Source of the DNA: Pseudomonas sp. BN102
GTDB lineage: Bacteria; Pseudomonadota; Gammaproteobacteria; Pseudomonadales; Pseudomonadaceae
Assembly: GCF_029871245.1 (NCBI RefSeq)
Contig: NZ_SSON01000065.1
Location: forward strand, 1-64,000
Direction: 5' to 3'
Length of the DNA: 64,000 nt
Shown here: positions 27,490 to 35,845 of the stretch, piece after piece
Position numbering within the stretch: the first letter of the stretch is position 1
How the letters are laid out: every line of letters begins with the position of its first letter
Position numbers and translations under genes: made by a program
Notes under the pieces: generated by a model
Databases searched by the model: none
Told to the model about the DNA's origin: nothing
What the model saw: the letters and a program-made list of their open reading frames with translations, nothing else

Positions 27490-28013
27490 CAGTCGTCCTG
27501 CTCTGCCAGGTCGCGGGCGTAACGCTGGGCGTTGTGCACATAGTGGGCGGCGCTGGCCTCGAGCATCTTCTTCTGCTGCTCGCTCAGCTCGCGCACCACC
27601 TTGCCGGGGGAGCCCATGACCAACGAGCCGTCGGGAATTTCCTTGCCTTCGGGGATCAGCGCATTGGCGCCAATGATGCAGTACTTGCCAATCTTGGCAC
27701 CGTTGAGCACCACGGCGTTGATGCCGATCAGGCTGTAGTCGCCCACCGAGCAGCCGTGGAGCATGGCGTTGTGGCCAATGGTGACCGAGCGGCCGATGTT
27801 CAGCGGGTAGCCCATGTCGGTGTGCATCACGGTGCCGTCCTGGACATTGCTGTTCTCGCCGATGTGGATCAGCTCGTTGTCGCCGCGCAGCACGGCGCCG
27901 AACCAGACGCTGGCACCGGCGTCGAGCCGCACCTTGCCCACCAGGGTGGCGGTGGGGGCGGCCCAGCTATCGGGATGGGCTTCGACCTGGGCGGTTCCAA
28001 GGCGGTATTTCAT
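27489..28013 (-). CDS. gamma-class carbonic anhydrase family protein
   Basis: 174-residue left-handed beta-helix protein of the YrdA/CaiE type: hexapeptide repeats run from [20 protein letters not shown] to [16 protein letters not shown], with His residues at the expected metal-binding places ([27 protein letters not shown]). A zinc trimer that interconverts CO2 and bicarbonate is possible, but many YrdA-like members show little activity. Followed by the DUF1289 gene with a one-base overlap. Confidence 0.88.
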   Translation of the reverse strand: MKYRLGTAQVEAHPDSWAAPTATLVGKVRLDAGASVWFGAVLRGDNELIHIGENSNVQDGTVMHTDMGYPLNIGRSVTIGHNAMLHGCSVGDYSLIGINAVVLNGAKIGKYCIIGANALIPEGKEIPDGSLVMGSPGKVVRELSEQQKKMLEASAAHYVHNAQRYARDLAEQDD

Positions 28014-28034
28014 CAGGCGCTCCTCGAACGGGGC

Positions 28035-28637
28035 TTATTTGAGTTTTATGAAGCTGGCGGGCGCGCGGGTCATCTCGATCCCGGCGTCGTAGACCAGGTT
28101 GACCAGCTCGACGACCATGATCGCGGTCAGGCCCCAGATCTTGAATTCGCCGTACTGATAGCTGGGCACGTACCAGCTGCGGCCGAGGTAGTCGATGCGG
28201 TGGGTCATCTGCCGCGGATCGTCGCGGAAGAACTCCAGCGGCACGCTGAACACCGAGTCGATCTCGCCGTCGTTGGCCTTGTACTGGACGAAATCCGGAA
28301 CCAGCCCCACATAGGGCGTGACCTTGATGCCATGGCGGGAGACCAGGGTGCTGAGCGGGCCTATGACTTCCACCAGGCCGGGCGGCAGGCCGACTTCTTC
28401 TTCCGCCTCGCGCAGGGCGGTGCGGATCAGGTCCGCGTCTTCGGGATCGCGACGGCCGCCGGGGAAAGCCACTTCGCCGCCATGGGTGGACAGGCCGCTG
28501 GCGCGCAGGGTCAGGATCAGCTCGGGCTCGTCGCTGCGGGTAATCGGCACCAGCACCGCAGCTTCAGGGAAGTCGCGATCGGTCTCCAGGGTTTTCGGGG
28601 AGTAGCTCTGCACACGACGGAGCAGGTCATCCAGCAT
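28035..28637 (-). CDS. Nudix hydrolase, CoA pyrophosphatase type
   Basis: 200-residue Nudix protein of the UPF0035/NudL group: LTLRASGLSTHGGEVAFPGG (UPF0035 segment) directly before the Nudix box (GGRRDP...TALREAEEEVGL). Members split CoA and acyl-CoAs into 3',5'-ADP and phosphopantetheine. Start at MLDDLLRRV (28637) has GAGAAAG upstream; an ATG four codons earlier is also possible. Runs 21 bases ahead of the gamma-carbonic anhydrase gene on the same strand. Confidence 0.88.
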   Translation of the reverse strand: MLDDLLRRVQSYSPKTLETDRDFPEAAVLVPITRSDEPELILTLRASGLSTHGGEVAFPGGRRDPEDADLIRTALREAEEEVGLPPGLVEVIGPLSTLVSRHGIKVTPYVGLVPDFVQYKANDGEIDSVFSVPLEFFRDDPRQMTHRIDYLGRSWYVPSYQYGEFKIWGLTAIMVVELVNLVYDAGIEMTRAPASFIKLK

Positions 28638-28806
28638 GGACTTTCTCATTGTTCTCGACTGCCCGGCATCATGGCATGAACCATTGGGCCGCCCAACCCC
28701 CGTACCGACAGGTCGCACCATTCACCACCTTTGGTTGGCCCCGCCCGTGGCTTGCCGTGCGACACCATGCCGCGCCAAGATGGATGCCCGACCTTGAGGA
28801 ACTTTG

Positions 28807-29361
28807 ATGAAATTCTGCAGCCAGTGCGGCGGCCCGGTCGTCCAGCGCATCCCCGATGGCGACAACCGGCTGCGCCATGTGTGCGAAAGCTGCCACACCA
28901 TCCATTACCAGAACCCGCGCATCGTCGCCGGCTGCCTGCCGATATGGGGCGAGCAGGTGTTGCTCTGCCGCCGCGCCATCGACCCGCGCAAGGGCTACTG
29001 GACGCTGCCCGCCGGTTTCATGGAGAACGGCGAGACCATGCAGCAGGCGGCCAGCCGGGAAACCCTCGAGGAAGCCTGCGCGCGCGTGCGCAACCTCAGC
29101 CTCTATACCCTGTTCGATCTGCCGCACATCAGCCAGGTGTACACCTTCTTCCGCGCCGAACTGGTGGACCTGGACTTCGCCGCCGGCAACGAGAGCCTGG
29201 AAGTGCGACTTTTTCACGAACGGGAGATTCCCTGGTCCGAGCTGGCTTTTCCGACAGTGGGCCGTACCTTAGAATGCTACTTCGCCGACCGCGCCGGCCA
29301 GGTCTTCCCGGTGCGCAACGAGCCGATCGCACCGTTGCTGGCCTATTACAAAAAAGCCTGA
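28807..29361 (+). CDS. Nudix hydrolase with N-terminal zinc ribbon
   Basis: 184-residue protein: a zinc ribbon with C4, C7, C26 and C29 (FCSQCGG, VCESCH), then a Nudix domain whose box fits GX5EX7REUXEE exactly (GFMENGETMQQAASRETLEE). NudC-like ribbon plus Nudix suggests action on a nucleotide diphosphate derivative; pseudomonad annotation usually stops at Nudix hydrolase. The ATG at 28807 follows GAGGAACTTTG. Divergent from the CoA-pyrophosphatase gene. Confidence 0.88.
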   Translation: MKFCSQCGGPVVQRIPDGDNRLRHVCESCHTIHYQNPRIVAGCLPIWGEQVLLCRRAIDPRKGYWTLPAGFMENGETMQQAASRETLEEACARVRNLSLYTLFDLPHISQVYTFFRAELVDLDFAAGNESLEVRLFHEREIPWSELAFPTVGRTLECYFADRAGQVFPVRNEPIAPLLAYYKKA

Positions 29362-29403
29362 CCGCTAATCTGCTTACTAGAACACTGTGGGGATGTTGTG
29401 CCG

Positions 29404-29907
29404 ATGCGCTGGTTGCTAGTCGTACTTTCCATGAGCCTCGCCGCTCTCGCCCAGGCCAGCACTACGCCGTCGCTGGGCGGCAAATCCATCGACAAGGTCC
29501 TGGTGGTGAAATCGGAGCGCTCGCTGCTGCTGATGAACCGTGGCGACGTGCTCAAGTCCTATCGCATCTCCCTCGGCAAGCAGCCCAGCGGGCCCAAGAT
29601 TCGCGAGGGCGACCAGCGCACCCCGGAAGGCTTCTACTGGATCGACTGGCGCAAGACCAGCGACAAGTTCAACCTGGCCCTGCACATCTCCTACCCCAAT
29701 GCCCGCGACGCCGCCAAGGCCCGGGAAAAGGGCGTGCTGCCCGGCGGCATGATCATGATCCACGGCACCCCGCTGGATGAGGAATACCCGGAGTGGTATT
29801 TCCATTCCCTGGACTGGACCGAGGGCTGCATCGCCATGAAGAACTCAGACATGCGCGAAATCTGGAGCCTGGTGAGGGACGGCACGTTGATCGAGATCCG
29901 CCCCTGA
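29404..29907 (+). CDS. L,D-transpeptidase (YkuD) family protein
   Basis: 167-residue exported YkuD-domain protein. Signal peptide MRWLLVVLSMSLAALAQA-S; the catalytic block has the conserved His in MIMIHGTP and the SLDWTEGCIAMKN segment with the nucleophilic Cys in EGC. The family forms 3-3 peptidoglycan crosslinks or attaches lipoproteins; this small single-domain type has no LysM and may be a carboxypeptidase or crosslinkase. A GTG two codons upstream with GGGGA is an alternative start. A strong terminator follows. Confidence 0.85.
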   Translation: MRWLLVVLSMSLAALAQASTTPSLGGKSIDKVLVVKSERSLLLMNRGDVLKSYRISLGKQPSGPKIREGDQRTPEGFYWIDWRKTSDKFNLALHISYPNARDAAKAREKGVLPGGMIMIHGTPLDEEYPEWYFHSLDWTEGCIAMKNSDMREIWSLVRDGTLIEIRP

Positions 29908-29921
29908 GCCCAACTGCTACG

Positions 29922-29949
29922 AAAAAAGGCGCCTTCTGGCGCCTTTTTT
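29922..29949 (+). terminator. rho-independent terminator after the L,D-transpeptidase gene
   Basis: AAAAAAGGCGCC-TTCT-GGCGCCTTTTTT, a perfect stem with A and T tracts on both sides. Confidence 0.92.
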
Positions 29950-29975
29950 CTTGCAAGTGGGAGCGAAGCGTCCTG

Positions 29976-30039
29976 GTAGGGTGCGCTGCGCGCGCCGATG
30001 TACTTGCGCAGACTGCCCGGTGCGCGCGGCGCACCCTAC
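29976..30039. repeat. REP-like inverted repeat, family C
   Basis: GTAGGGTGCGCTGCGCGCGC at the left is inverted as GTGCGCGCGGCGCACCCTAC at the right. It lies between the terminator and the convergent PilZ gene. Confidence 0.75.
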
Positions 30040-30078
30040 GGGATGCCTCGGCGAAGAATTCGCGTTTTTCAGGCAGAT

Positions 30079-30438
30079 TTAGGCCGAGGCGGCCAAAGGG
30101 CGAAAGCTGAAATAGAAACGCAAGGCATCGATGAGATCGGCGTATTCCGTCGGCGGGGCCACCAGGGAGAATCCCGAATCGTAGTTTCCGGGGGTCACAT
30201 CCTCGTGGCACCACTGGCAAGTGGCGTAGAAATCGATGAAGTGCAACTGCCCGTCCTGGCCTGGAATCTTCAGGCGCATATCGAAACGGGCACCCACCAG
30301 CATGGGCAACTGGCTGATCAGCATCAGGCCGTCCATGGAGACATTGCCCAGGTACCCCATGGGCTTGTCTGTGAAGCGATTGAACACCTTCAGGTAGTAA
30401 GGCAGCTGATGGCGTTCGATACGGCGCTTGGTAGGCAT
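30079..30438 (-). CDS. PilZ-domain protein
   Basis: 119-residue stand-alone PilZ protein. The c-di-GMP signature is present: arginines in KRRIERH at the N-terminus (RxxxR) and NVSMDGLML (the N/DxSxxG motif). The remainder is the beta-barrel with a C-terminal helix (ALRFYFSFRPL). Predicted cytoplasmic c-di-GMP receptor; the output target is unknown. It is one of four c-di-GMP-related genes within 27 kb of this window. Confidence 0.85.
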   Translation of the reverse strand: MPTKRRIERHQLPYYLKVFNRFTDKPMGYLGNVSMDGLMLISQLPMLVGARFDMRLKIPGQDGQLHFIDFYATCQWCHEDVTPGNYDSGFSLVAPPTEYADLIDALRFYFSFRPLAASA

Positions 30439-30498
30439 GATATCAAATCGCTATTAATGGCACTTCAGTATGGACTCATTGCCGGCCTGGACCAACCT

Positions 30499-30921
30499 TC
30501 ACTGGCATTCGCGCGCCATGCTCTGTGCGAGCTGGCGACGGATGGTCTCGATCTGCCCATCAGTGTAGTAGTGTCGCTCGCCCCGCTCGTCGAGCCGATA
30601 GAAAGGCCCGCCGTCGCTCAGCTGATCCTGTTGCTCGCGCAGTTCGCCGCACCTTTTCTGCAGCTGCTCGCGCGCCTGTGCGGCCCGGGTGGCGGCGACC
30701 GCCTGCTCGTCGCGACGCGCGTCGTAGAATTTCGCTGCGCGCTCCTCGCGCTCCCGGGTGGCCTGGTCCCGCTCCACCACCTGGGGTTTCACCGTCACCT
30801 GCTCGGCCCCGGCCCGGGGCTTTTCGCTGAAATGCACTTGCCCCTGGGCATCGGTCCAGCGATAGATCTCGGCACTGGCAACCGCGGGAGCCAGCAGCAG
30901 GCAACACAACAGGTGACGCAT
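30499..30921 (-). CDS. exported DUF4124 protein
   Basis: 140-residue protein: signal peptide MRHLLCCLLLAPAVASA, then the DUF4124 motif EIYRWTDAQGQVHFSEKP, then a charged segment rich in Arg and Glu predicted to be a coiled coil (EREERAAKFYDARRDEQAVA). DUF4124 occurs at the mature N-terminus of many proteobacterial periplasmic proteins; function unknown. AAGGAG precedes the ATG at 30921. Confidence 0.82.
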   Translation of the reverse strand: MRHLLCCLLLAPAVASAEIYRWTDAQGQVHFSEKPRAGAEQVTVKPQVVERDQATREREERAAKFYDARRDEQAVAATRAAQAREQLQKRCGELREQQDQLSDGGPFYRLDERGERHYYTDGQIETIRRQLAQSMARECQ

Positions 30922-31004
30922 TCCATGTCTCCTTGGGTAGAGGGTCAGCTTAGCCATGGCCAGGCGCGGCTCAAGCCGGCAACGACCGACGGCCTTGCGG
31001 GAGG

Positions 31005-31376
31005 TCAGAGCGGCGCAGAATGGGTCCTTGCCGTGCTGCTACCCAGGCGGCCGAGCTGCTGCAGTGTCTCCAGGCGCGCCTTGGCCCGGTAAGCGTACTC
31101 GCTGGTCGGGTAACGGGCGATGATGAACTGGTAGGTCTGCGCCGCATCGACGAAGAGTTTCTGGCGCTCCAGGCACTGCCCGCGCAGCAGCGAGATTTCC
31201 GGCTGCAGGTACTGACGGGAACGGCTCTTGCGCTCGGCCTTGGACAGCTCGAGCATCACGTCCGCGCAATCGCCATCCTCATAGGAGCTATAGGCATTGT
31301 TCAGGTGATGGTCGAGGGACCAGCGGGTGCAGCCCGCCGTGGCCGCCAGCAGGGTGAGGATGATCAGGGTTCGCAT
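31005..31376 (-). CDS. small lipoprotein with TPR-like repeat
   Basis: 123-residue lipoprotein: MRTLIILTLLAATAGC carries a lipobox with C16. The mature part has one or two TPR-like helical pairs (DCADVMLELSKAERKSR; LFVDAAQTYQFIIARYPTSEYAYRAKARLE). Known families with this layout act as adaptors or envelope scaffolds; no specific match is recognised. Strong ribosome site CGGAGGAATTACCC. Divergent from a second TPR-like lipoprotein gene at 31545. Confidence 0.72.
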   Translation of the reverse strand: MRTLIILTLLAATAGCTRWSLDHHLNNAYSSYEDGDCADVMLELSKAERKSRSRQYLQPEISLLRGQCLERQKLFVDAAQTYQFIIARYPTSEYAYRAKARLETLQQLGRLGSSTARTHSAPL

Positions 31377-31544
31377 GGGTAATTCCTCCGTCCACGAGGA
31401 TATCGGCCAGGCGCGCCGCTTCTTCAGGCCGCCGGGCAAAAGCCGTCGCCAAGCATAACCTCCGATTGGTCCTGCCGGCTCCTACCGCAGGTGGCGACCG
31501 GCCACTGCTAGACTGCCGGGGTCGCCAACGGCCCCGGTCCAGCC

Positions 31545-32348
31545 ATGCATTCCAAGCGTCCTGCCCTGCTCGCCCTCTGCCTCCTGCTGGGCGCCTGTTC
31601 ACCCACCACCCCGCTGTTCATCGCCCAGGTCACTACCAACGAAGTGGTGGAATACAAGGCCATGAAGAGCAAGCGCATGGCCGCCGCGGTGGAGGAGGAA
31701 GGCGACCTGCTCACCTACAGCGCCATTGCCATACGCGACGCCAAGAGCCCTGAGGCGGAAGAGCTCTACCTGGTGGGCTACCGCGACGACAAGTTCAGCG
31801 ATGACGTCCGCGCCATCGCCCTCTACCAGATCGGTCTGATCTACATGAGCCGCTACAACGACCAGCGCGACGATGCCAAGGCGCTGGCCTACCTGGAGCG
31901 GGTACTGAACGAATTCCCCACCAGCCGCGCCGCCGAACGGGCCGCGGCGCGCATCCTGATCATCGGCCAGCGGGCAAGGGAGCCGGTGCAGAAAAGCTCC
32001 CGCGAGCTGCTCGCAAGCTGGCAGCCGAGCGACAACCTGGACCTCTACCAGGCGGGCCTGGACCCCGACATGACCCTGCTGTCCCGCCGCGCCGTGCTCA
32101 AGGACCGCGTCGCCGAAGCCGAAGAACTCTACCTGCTGGCCCTCTCCGACGCCCATGTGCAGCCGGATATCAAGGAGAAGGCGCTCTACCAGCTGGGGCT
32201 GATGTACCTGGCGCCGGACAATCCCCATGCCAACCGCGACAAGGCCATCGGCTACCTGCGCCGATTGCTGGTGCAGTTCCCCGCCAGCGACCTGGCCGGC
32301 AAGGCCTCGCGACACCTCGACCAGGCACTCAACCAGGACCGTCCCTGA
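31545..32348 (+). CDS. TPR/Sel1-like lipoprotein
   Basis: 267-residue lipoprotein with lipobox LLGAC at 15-19. Two similar blocks follow: EAEELYLVGYRDDKFSDDVR with ALYQIGLIYMSRYNDQRDDA, and EAEELYLLALSDAHVQPDIK with ALYQLGLMYLAPDNPHANRD, showing an internal duplication of a TPR-like unit of roughly 130 residues. Probably an envelope adaptor. Pyruvate kinase follows 110 bases downstream. Confidence 0.75.
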   Translation: MHSKRPALLALCLLLGACSPTTPLFIAQVTTNEVVEYKAMKSKRMAAAVEEEGDLLTYSAIAIRDAKSPEAEELYLVGYRDDKFSDDVRAIALYQIGLIYMSRYNDQRDDAKALAYLERVLNEFPTSRAAERAAARILIIGQRAREPVQKSSRELLASWQPSDNLDLYQAGLDPDMTLLSRRAVLKDRVAEAEELYLLALSDAHVQPDIKEKALYQLGLMYLAPDNPHANRDKAIGYLRRLLVQFPASDLAGKASRHLDQALNQDRP

Positions 32349-32458
32349 CACCGTCTGGCGGGCCACCTGAAACAATTCAGCGGGTAGTGAAAAGTAACAA
32401 TGACTACAGTTTCCTCGCGTAGTAGCCTCGGGCTCTGCTTGAAAAATGGAGTCTTCGC

Positions 32459-33910
32459 ATGCCCTTCCGCCGCACCAAAATCGTCGCCACCCTCGGCCCG
32501 GCCAGCAACTCCCCGGAGGTCCTGGAGCAACTGATCATCGCCGGGCTGAACGTCGCCCGCCTGAACTTCTCCCACGGCAGCCCCGAGGAACACAAGGCAC
32601 GCGCCCGACTGGTCCGCGAGCTGGCCGCCAAGCACGGCCGCTTCGTCGCCCTGCTCGGCGACCTGCAGGGGCCGAAGATCCGCATCGCCAAGTTCACCAA
32701 CAAGCGCATCGAACTGAAGGAAGGCGACACGTTCCGCTTCTCCGTCACCCATCCGCGCGACGCCGGCAACCAGGAAGTGGTGGGCATCGACTACCCGGAC
32801 CTGGTCAGGGACTGCGGCGTGGGCGATGAACTGCTGCTGGACGACGGCCGCGTGGTCATGCGTGTGGAAGGCACCAGCGCCGACGAACTGCACTGCCGCG
32901 TACTGATCGGCGGCCCGCTGTCCGACCACAAGGGCATCAACCGTCGCGGCGGCGGCCTCACCGCCCCGGCCCTGACCGCCAAGGACAAGGCCGACATCAA
33001 GCTGGCTGCGGAAATGGAACTGGACTACCTGGCCGTGTCCTTCCCCCGTGATGCCGCCGACATGGAACTGGCCCGCCGCCTGCGCGACGAGGCCGGTGGC
33101 AAGGCCTGGCTGGTCGCCAAGATCGAACGCGCCGAAGCCGTGGCCGACGACGAAGCCCTCGACGGCCTGATCCGCGCCAGCGACGCGGTGATGGTGGCCC
33201 GTGGCGACCTCGGCGTGGAAATCGGCGATGCCGAGCTGGTGGGCATCCAGAAGAAGATCATCCTGCACGCCCGCCGCTACAACAAAGCCGTGATCACCGC
33301 GACCCAGATGATGGAGTCGATGATCCACAGCCCGATGCCGACCCGCGCGGAAGTCTCGGACGTAGCCAACGCCGTGCTCGACTACACAGACGCCGTGATG
33401 CTCTCGGCCGAAAGCGCCGCCGGCGAATACCCGGTGGAAGCCGTGCAGGCCATGGCGCGCATCTGCCAGGGCGCCGAGAAGCACCCGGACACCCGCCGCT
33501 CCGGCCACCGCATCGGCAATACCTTCGAGCGCTGCGACGAGAGCATCGCCCTGGCGTCGATGTACACCGCCAACCATTTCCCCGGCATCAAAGCCATCAT
33601 CTGTCTGACCGAAAGCGGCTACACCCCGCTGATCATGTCGCGCATCCGCTCCTCGGTGCCGATCTACGCCTACTCTCCGCACCGCGAGACCCAGGCCCGC
33701 GTGGCGCTGTTCCGTGGCGTCGAGACCATCCCCTTCGACGCTGCTGCACTGCCCCCGGAAAAGGTCAGCCAGATGGCCGTGGACGAATTGCTGCAGCGCG
33801 GCGTGGTGACCAAGGGCGACTGGGTGATCCTGACCAAGGGCGACAGCTACACCACCCAAGGCGGCACCAACACCATGAAGATCCTCCACGTCGGCGACCT
33901 GTTGGTCTGA
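32459..33910 (+). CDS. pykA: pyruvate kinase
   Basis: 483-residue enzyme making pyruvate and ATP from phosphoenolpyruvate and ADP. Seen: RRTKIVATLGPASNSPEVLE, NFSHGSPEEH, the active-site loop AVSFPRDAADM and KIERAEAV, VMVARGDLGVEIGDAELVGI and the pyruvate-kinase signature ATQMMESMIHSPMPTRAEVSD. The C-terminal allosteric domain is complete. It resembles the PykA isozyme that neighbours a crotonase and ferredoxin-reductase gene in PAO1, as it does here. A strong terminator follows. Confidence 0.97.
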   Translation: MPFRRTKIVATLGPASNSPEVLEQLIIAGLNVARLNFSHGSPEEHKARARLVRELAAKHGRFVALLGDLQGPKIRIAKFTNKRIELKEGDTFRFSVTHPRDAGNQEVVGIDYPDLVRDCGVGDELLLDDGRVVMRVEGTSADELHCRVLIGGPLSDHKGINRRGGGLTAPALTAKDKADIKLAAEMELDYLAVSFPRDAADMELARRLRDEAGGKAWLVAKIERAEAVADDEALDGLIRASDAVMVARGDLGVEIGDAELVGIQKKIILHARRYNKAVITATQMMESMIHSPMPTRAEVSDVANAVLDYTDAVMLSAESAAGEYPVEAVQAMARICQGAEKHPDTRRSGHRIGNTFERCDESIALASMYTANHFPGIKAIICLTESGYTPLIMSRIRSSVPIYAYSPHRETQARVALFRGVETIPFDAAALPPEKVSQMAVDELLQRGVVTKGDWVILTKGDSYTTQGGTNTMKILHVGDLLV

Positions 33911-33923
33911 CCCGGACTGGAAC

Positions 33924-33953
33924 GAAAAAGCCGCCCTTCGGGGCGGCTTTTTT
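33924..33953 (+). terminator. rho-independent terminator of pykA
   Basis: GCCGCCC-TTCG-GGGCGGC followed by six T, with an A tract before the stem; 14 bases past the pykA stop. Confidence 0.93.
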
Positions 33954-33974
33954 CATGGTGTGGACTGAAACCCT

Positions 33975-34070
33975 GTAGGGGCGAATTCATTCGCCAAGCA
34001 GGCCGAAGGTCTGCCCCGCAAAGCCGAGGGGGGCAGCGGAGCTGCCCTTGGCGAATGAATTCGCCCCTAC
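33975..34070. repeat. REP-like inverted repeat, family A (best copy)
   Basis: GTAGGGGCGAATTCATTCGC at the left is repeated exactly inverted as GCGAATGAATTCGCCCCTAC at the right, with a 50-base GC-rich middle that itself folds. Lies between the convergent pykA and crotonase genes. Confidence 0.85.
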
Positions 34071-34102
34071 AAGCCAGGTTCGCCCCGGCAGGCCCTTCAG
34101 GT

Positions 34103-34876
34103 TCACACGAACTTCGAGAAATCCGGCTTGCGCCGCTGGGTGAAGGCCGACAGCGCCTCCACCGCTTCCGGCGAACGCAAGCGCTGGCCGAACAGCTCGC
34201 CCTCCTCGCTGATCACCCGGCGCAGCTCCTCGCGTCCCGGCGCCTGCATCAGGCGCTTGCTGTCCTCCAGTGCCGAAGGCGCCAGATCGAGGAAGCGCAG
34301 CGCTGCTTCCTTGGCACGAGCAAAGGTCACGGCGCCATTTTCCAGGGCGGAGTTGGCGATGCCCCAACTGGCCGCCTGCTCGCCGGTGAACCCCTCGCCC
34401 AGCAGCAGCAGCTCTGCCGCCTTCGCATGGCCGAGCAGGCGCGGCAGGATCAGGCTGGAGCCGAACTCGGGGCACAGGCCGAGGTTGACGAAGGGCATTT
34501 TCAGCTTGGCGTCGCAACTGACGTAGACCAGGTCGCAGTGCAACAGCAGGGTGGTGCCGATGCCCACCGCCGGACCGCTGACCGCTGCCACCACCGGCTT
34601 GCGGAAATCGAACAGCGCGCGCATGAACTGGAACACCGGGCTGTCCATGCTCGACGGCGGCTCCTGAAGGAAGTCGACAATGTCGTTGCCGCTGGTGAAG
34701 CACTCTTCACTACCGGTGATCAGCACCGCGCGGACCTCTCGATCCTCCTGCGCCGCATCCAGCACCTCGGCCATGCGGCTATACATCGCGCGGGTCAGGG
34801 CGTTCTTCTTGTCCGGACGATTCATACGCAGTGTCAGCAGGCCCTGCTCGCGCTCGACCAGAATGTGCTCGCTCAT
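34103..34876 (-). CDS. enoyl-CoA hydratase/isomerase family protein
   Basis: 257-residue crotonase-fold protein. The oxyanion-hole segments are SGNDIVDF (62-69) and SGPAVGIGTTLLLHCDLVY (100-118); a glutamate, E137, sits in GLCPEFGSS as in delta3-delta2 enoyl-CoA isomerases, while the second hydratase glutamate is not evident. Isomerase or a specialised hydratase is therefore more likely than classic EchA. Last gene of the minus-strand unit diguanylate cyclase - ferredoxin reductase - crotonase; 27-base spacer upstream. Confidence 0.85.
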   Translation of the reverse strand: MSEHILVEREQGLLTLRMNRPDKKNALTRAMYSRMAEVLDAAQEDREVRAVLITGSEECFTSGNDIVDFLQEPPSSMDSPVFQFMRALFDFRKPVVAAVSGPAVGIGTTLLLHCDLVYVSCDAKLKMPFVNLGLCPEFGSSLILPRLLGHAKAAELLLLGEGFTGEQAASWGIANSALENGAVTFARAKEAALRFLDLAPSALEDSKRLMQAPGREELRRVISEEGELFGQRLRSPEAVEALSAFTQRRKPDFSKFV

Positions 34877-34903
34877 GGAAATCCTCGATGTTCTAGTGCC
34901 CGC

Positions 34904-35845
34904 TCAGACTTCGCGGGTCAGGAAGGTATCGGCCAGCAACTGGTTGCGCGGCAGGCCGGCCAAGTAGAGCCGGCGCGCGAAATCCTCGACGCTGGCGGGA
35001 TCGCCGCAGAGTAAGGCGATGGTCTGGCGGGAAACAAGGCGGAATTGCGCCAAAACCTCCGGCAGCTCGGCCGGAGTAATCAGCTGCAATGCCAGGCCGG
35101 GGTGGGCTGCGGTCAGCTCCGCCAAGGGCTCGGCCAGGTAATGCCCGCTGGGCCCATGGGCCAGGTGAATGACGCGGATAGGCCCCTGGTGATGGTGCCG
35201 CAGGGCTTCGCGCAACAAGCCCCAGAGCGGCGCCAGGCCAGTGCCCGAAGCGAGGAACAGCAGGGGTCGCGTGTCCCAGGCCGGGTCGTAGTGAAGCGCG
35301 CCGCCATGCAGCTCGCCGAGGCGCAGCCGGTCGCCCGGCGCCAGGCGCCGCGCGCGGTCGCTGAACAGGCCGGGACTTCGGCAATCCAGGTGGAATTCCA
35401 GCCAGTCCTCGACGCCGGGCAGGCTGGCCAGGGAATAGGGCCGGGCGATGCCCTCATCGTTCCACAGCAGCAGGTGCTGGCCCGCGCTGTAACGCAGCGG
35501 CCGGGAAGGTGCGAGACGCAGGCGCAGGACATCCGGGGCTGGCCAGTCGAGGCTCGCCACCTGCGCCTCGATGCCATCGCGGGCCGGGTCGAACACTTCC
35601 ACCACCAGGTCCTGCACCACCAGGCACTGGCAGGACAACCGCCAACCTTCGGCGCGCTGGAGGCGGTCGAGGGCTTCCGGCTTGGCGTCCGCCGGCTCGC
35701 CGGACAGGCAACGGACCAGGCAGGCATGGCAACTGCCCGCACGGCAACTGTAGGGCACCTTGCAGCCCCCTGCATTGAGTGCATCCAGCAGGTTGCTGGC
35801 AGGCGCCACGGTCCAGCGTTTTCCGGCAACTTCGAGTTCAGGCAC
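34904..35845 (-). CDS. 2Fe-2S ferredoxin/FAD reductase fusion
   Basis: 313-residue iron-sulfur flavoprotein of the phenol-hydroxylase/NQR reductase type. An N-terminal plant-type ferredoxin has C34, C39 and C42 (YSCRAGSCHAC) and C72 (RLSCQC); it is followed by an FAD domain (RPYSLASLPG) and an NAD(P) domain (LLFLASGTGLAPLWGLL, LCGDPASV). It passes electrons from NAD(P)H to an unknown partner oxygenase; none is encoded nearby. The start is a GTG at 35845 after GGGAGGGGCAGG and overlaps the upstream gene by 8 bases, so translation is coupled. Confidence 0.86.
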   Translation of the reverse strand: MPELEVAGKRWTVAPASNLLDALNAGGCKVPYSCRAGSCHACLVRCLSGEPADAKPEALDRLQRAEGWRLSCQCLVVQDLVVEVFDPARDGIEAQVASLDWPAPDVLRLRLAPSRPLRYSAGQHLLLWNDEGIARPYSLASLPGVEDWLEFHLDCRSPGLFSDRARRLAPGDRLRLGELHGGALHYDPAWDTRPLLFLASGTGLAPLWGLLREALRHHHQGPIRVIHLAHGPSGHYLAEPLAELTAAHPGLALQLITPAELPEVLAQFRLVSRQTIALLCGDPASVEDFARRLYLAGLPRNQLLADTFLTREV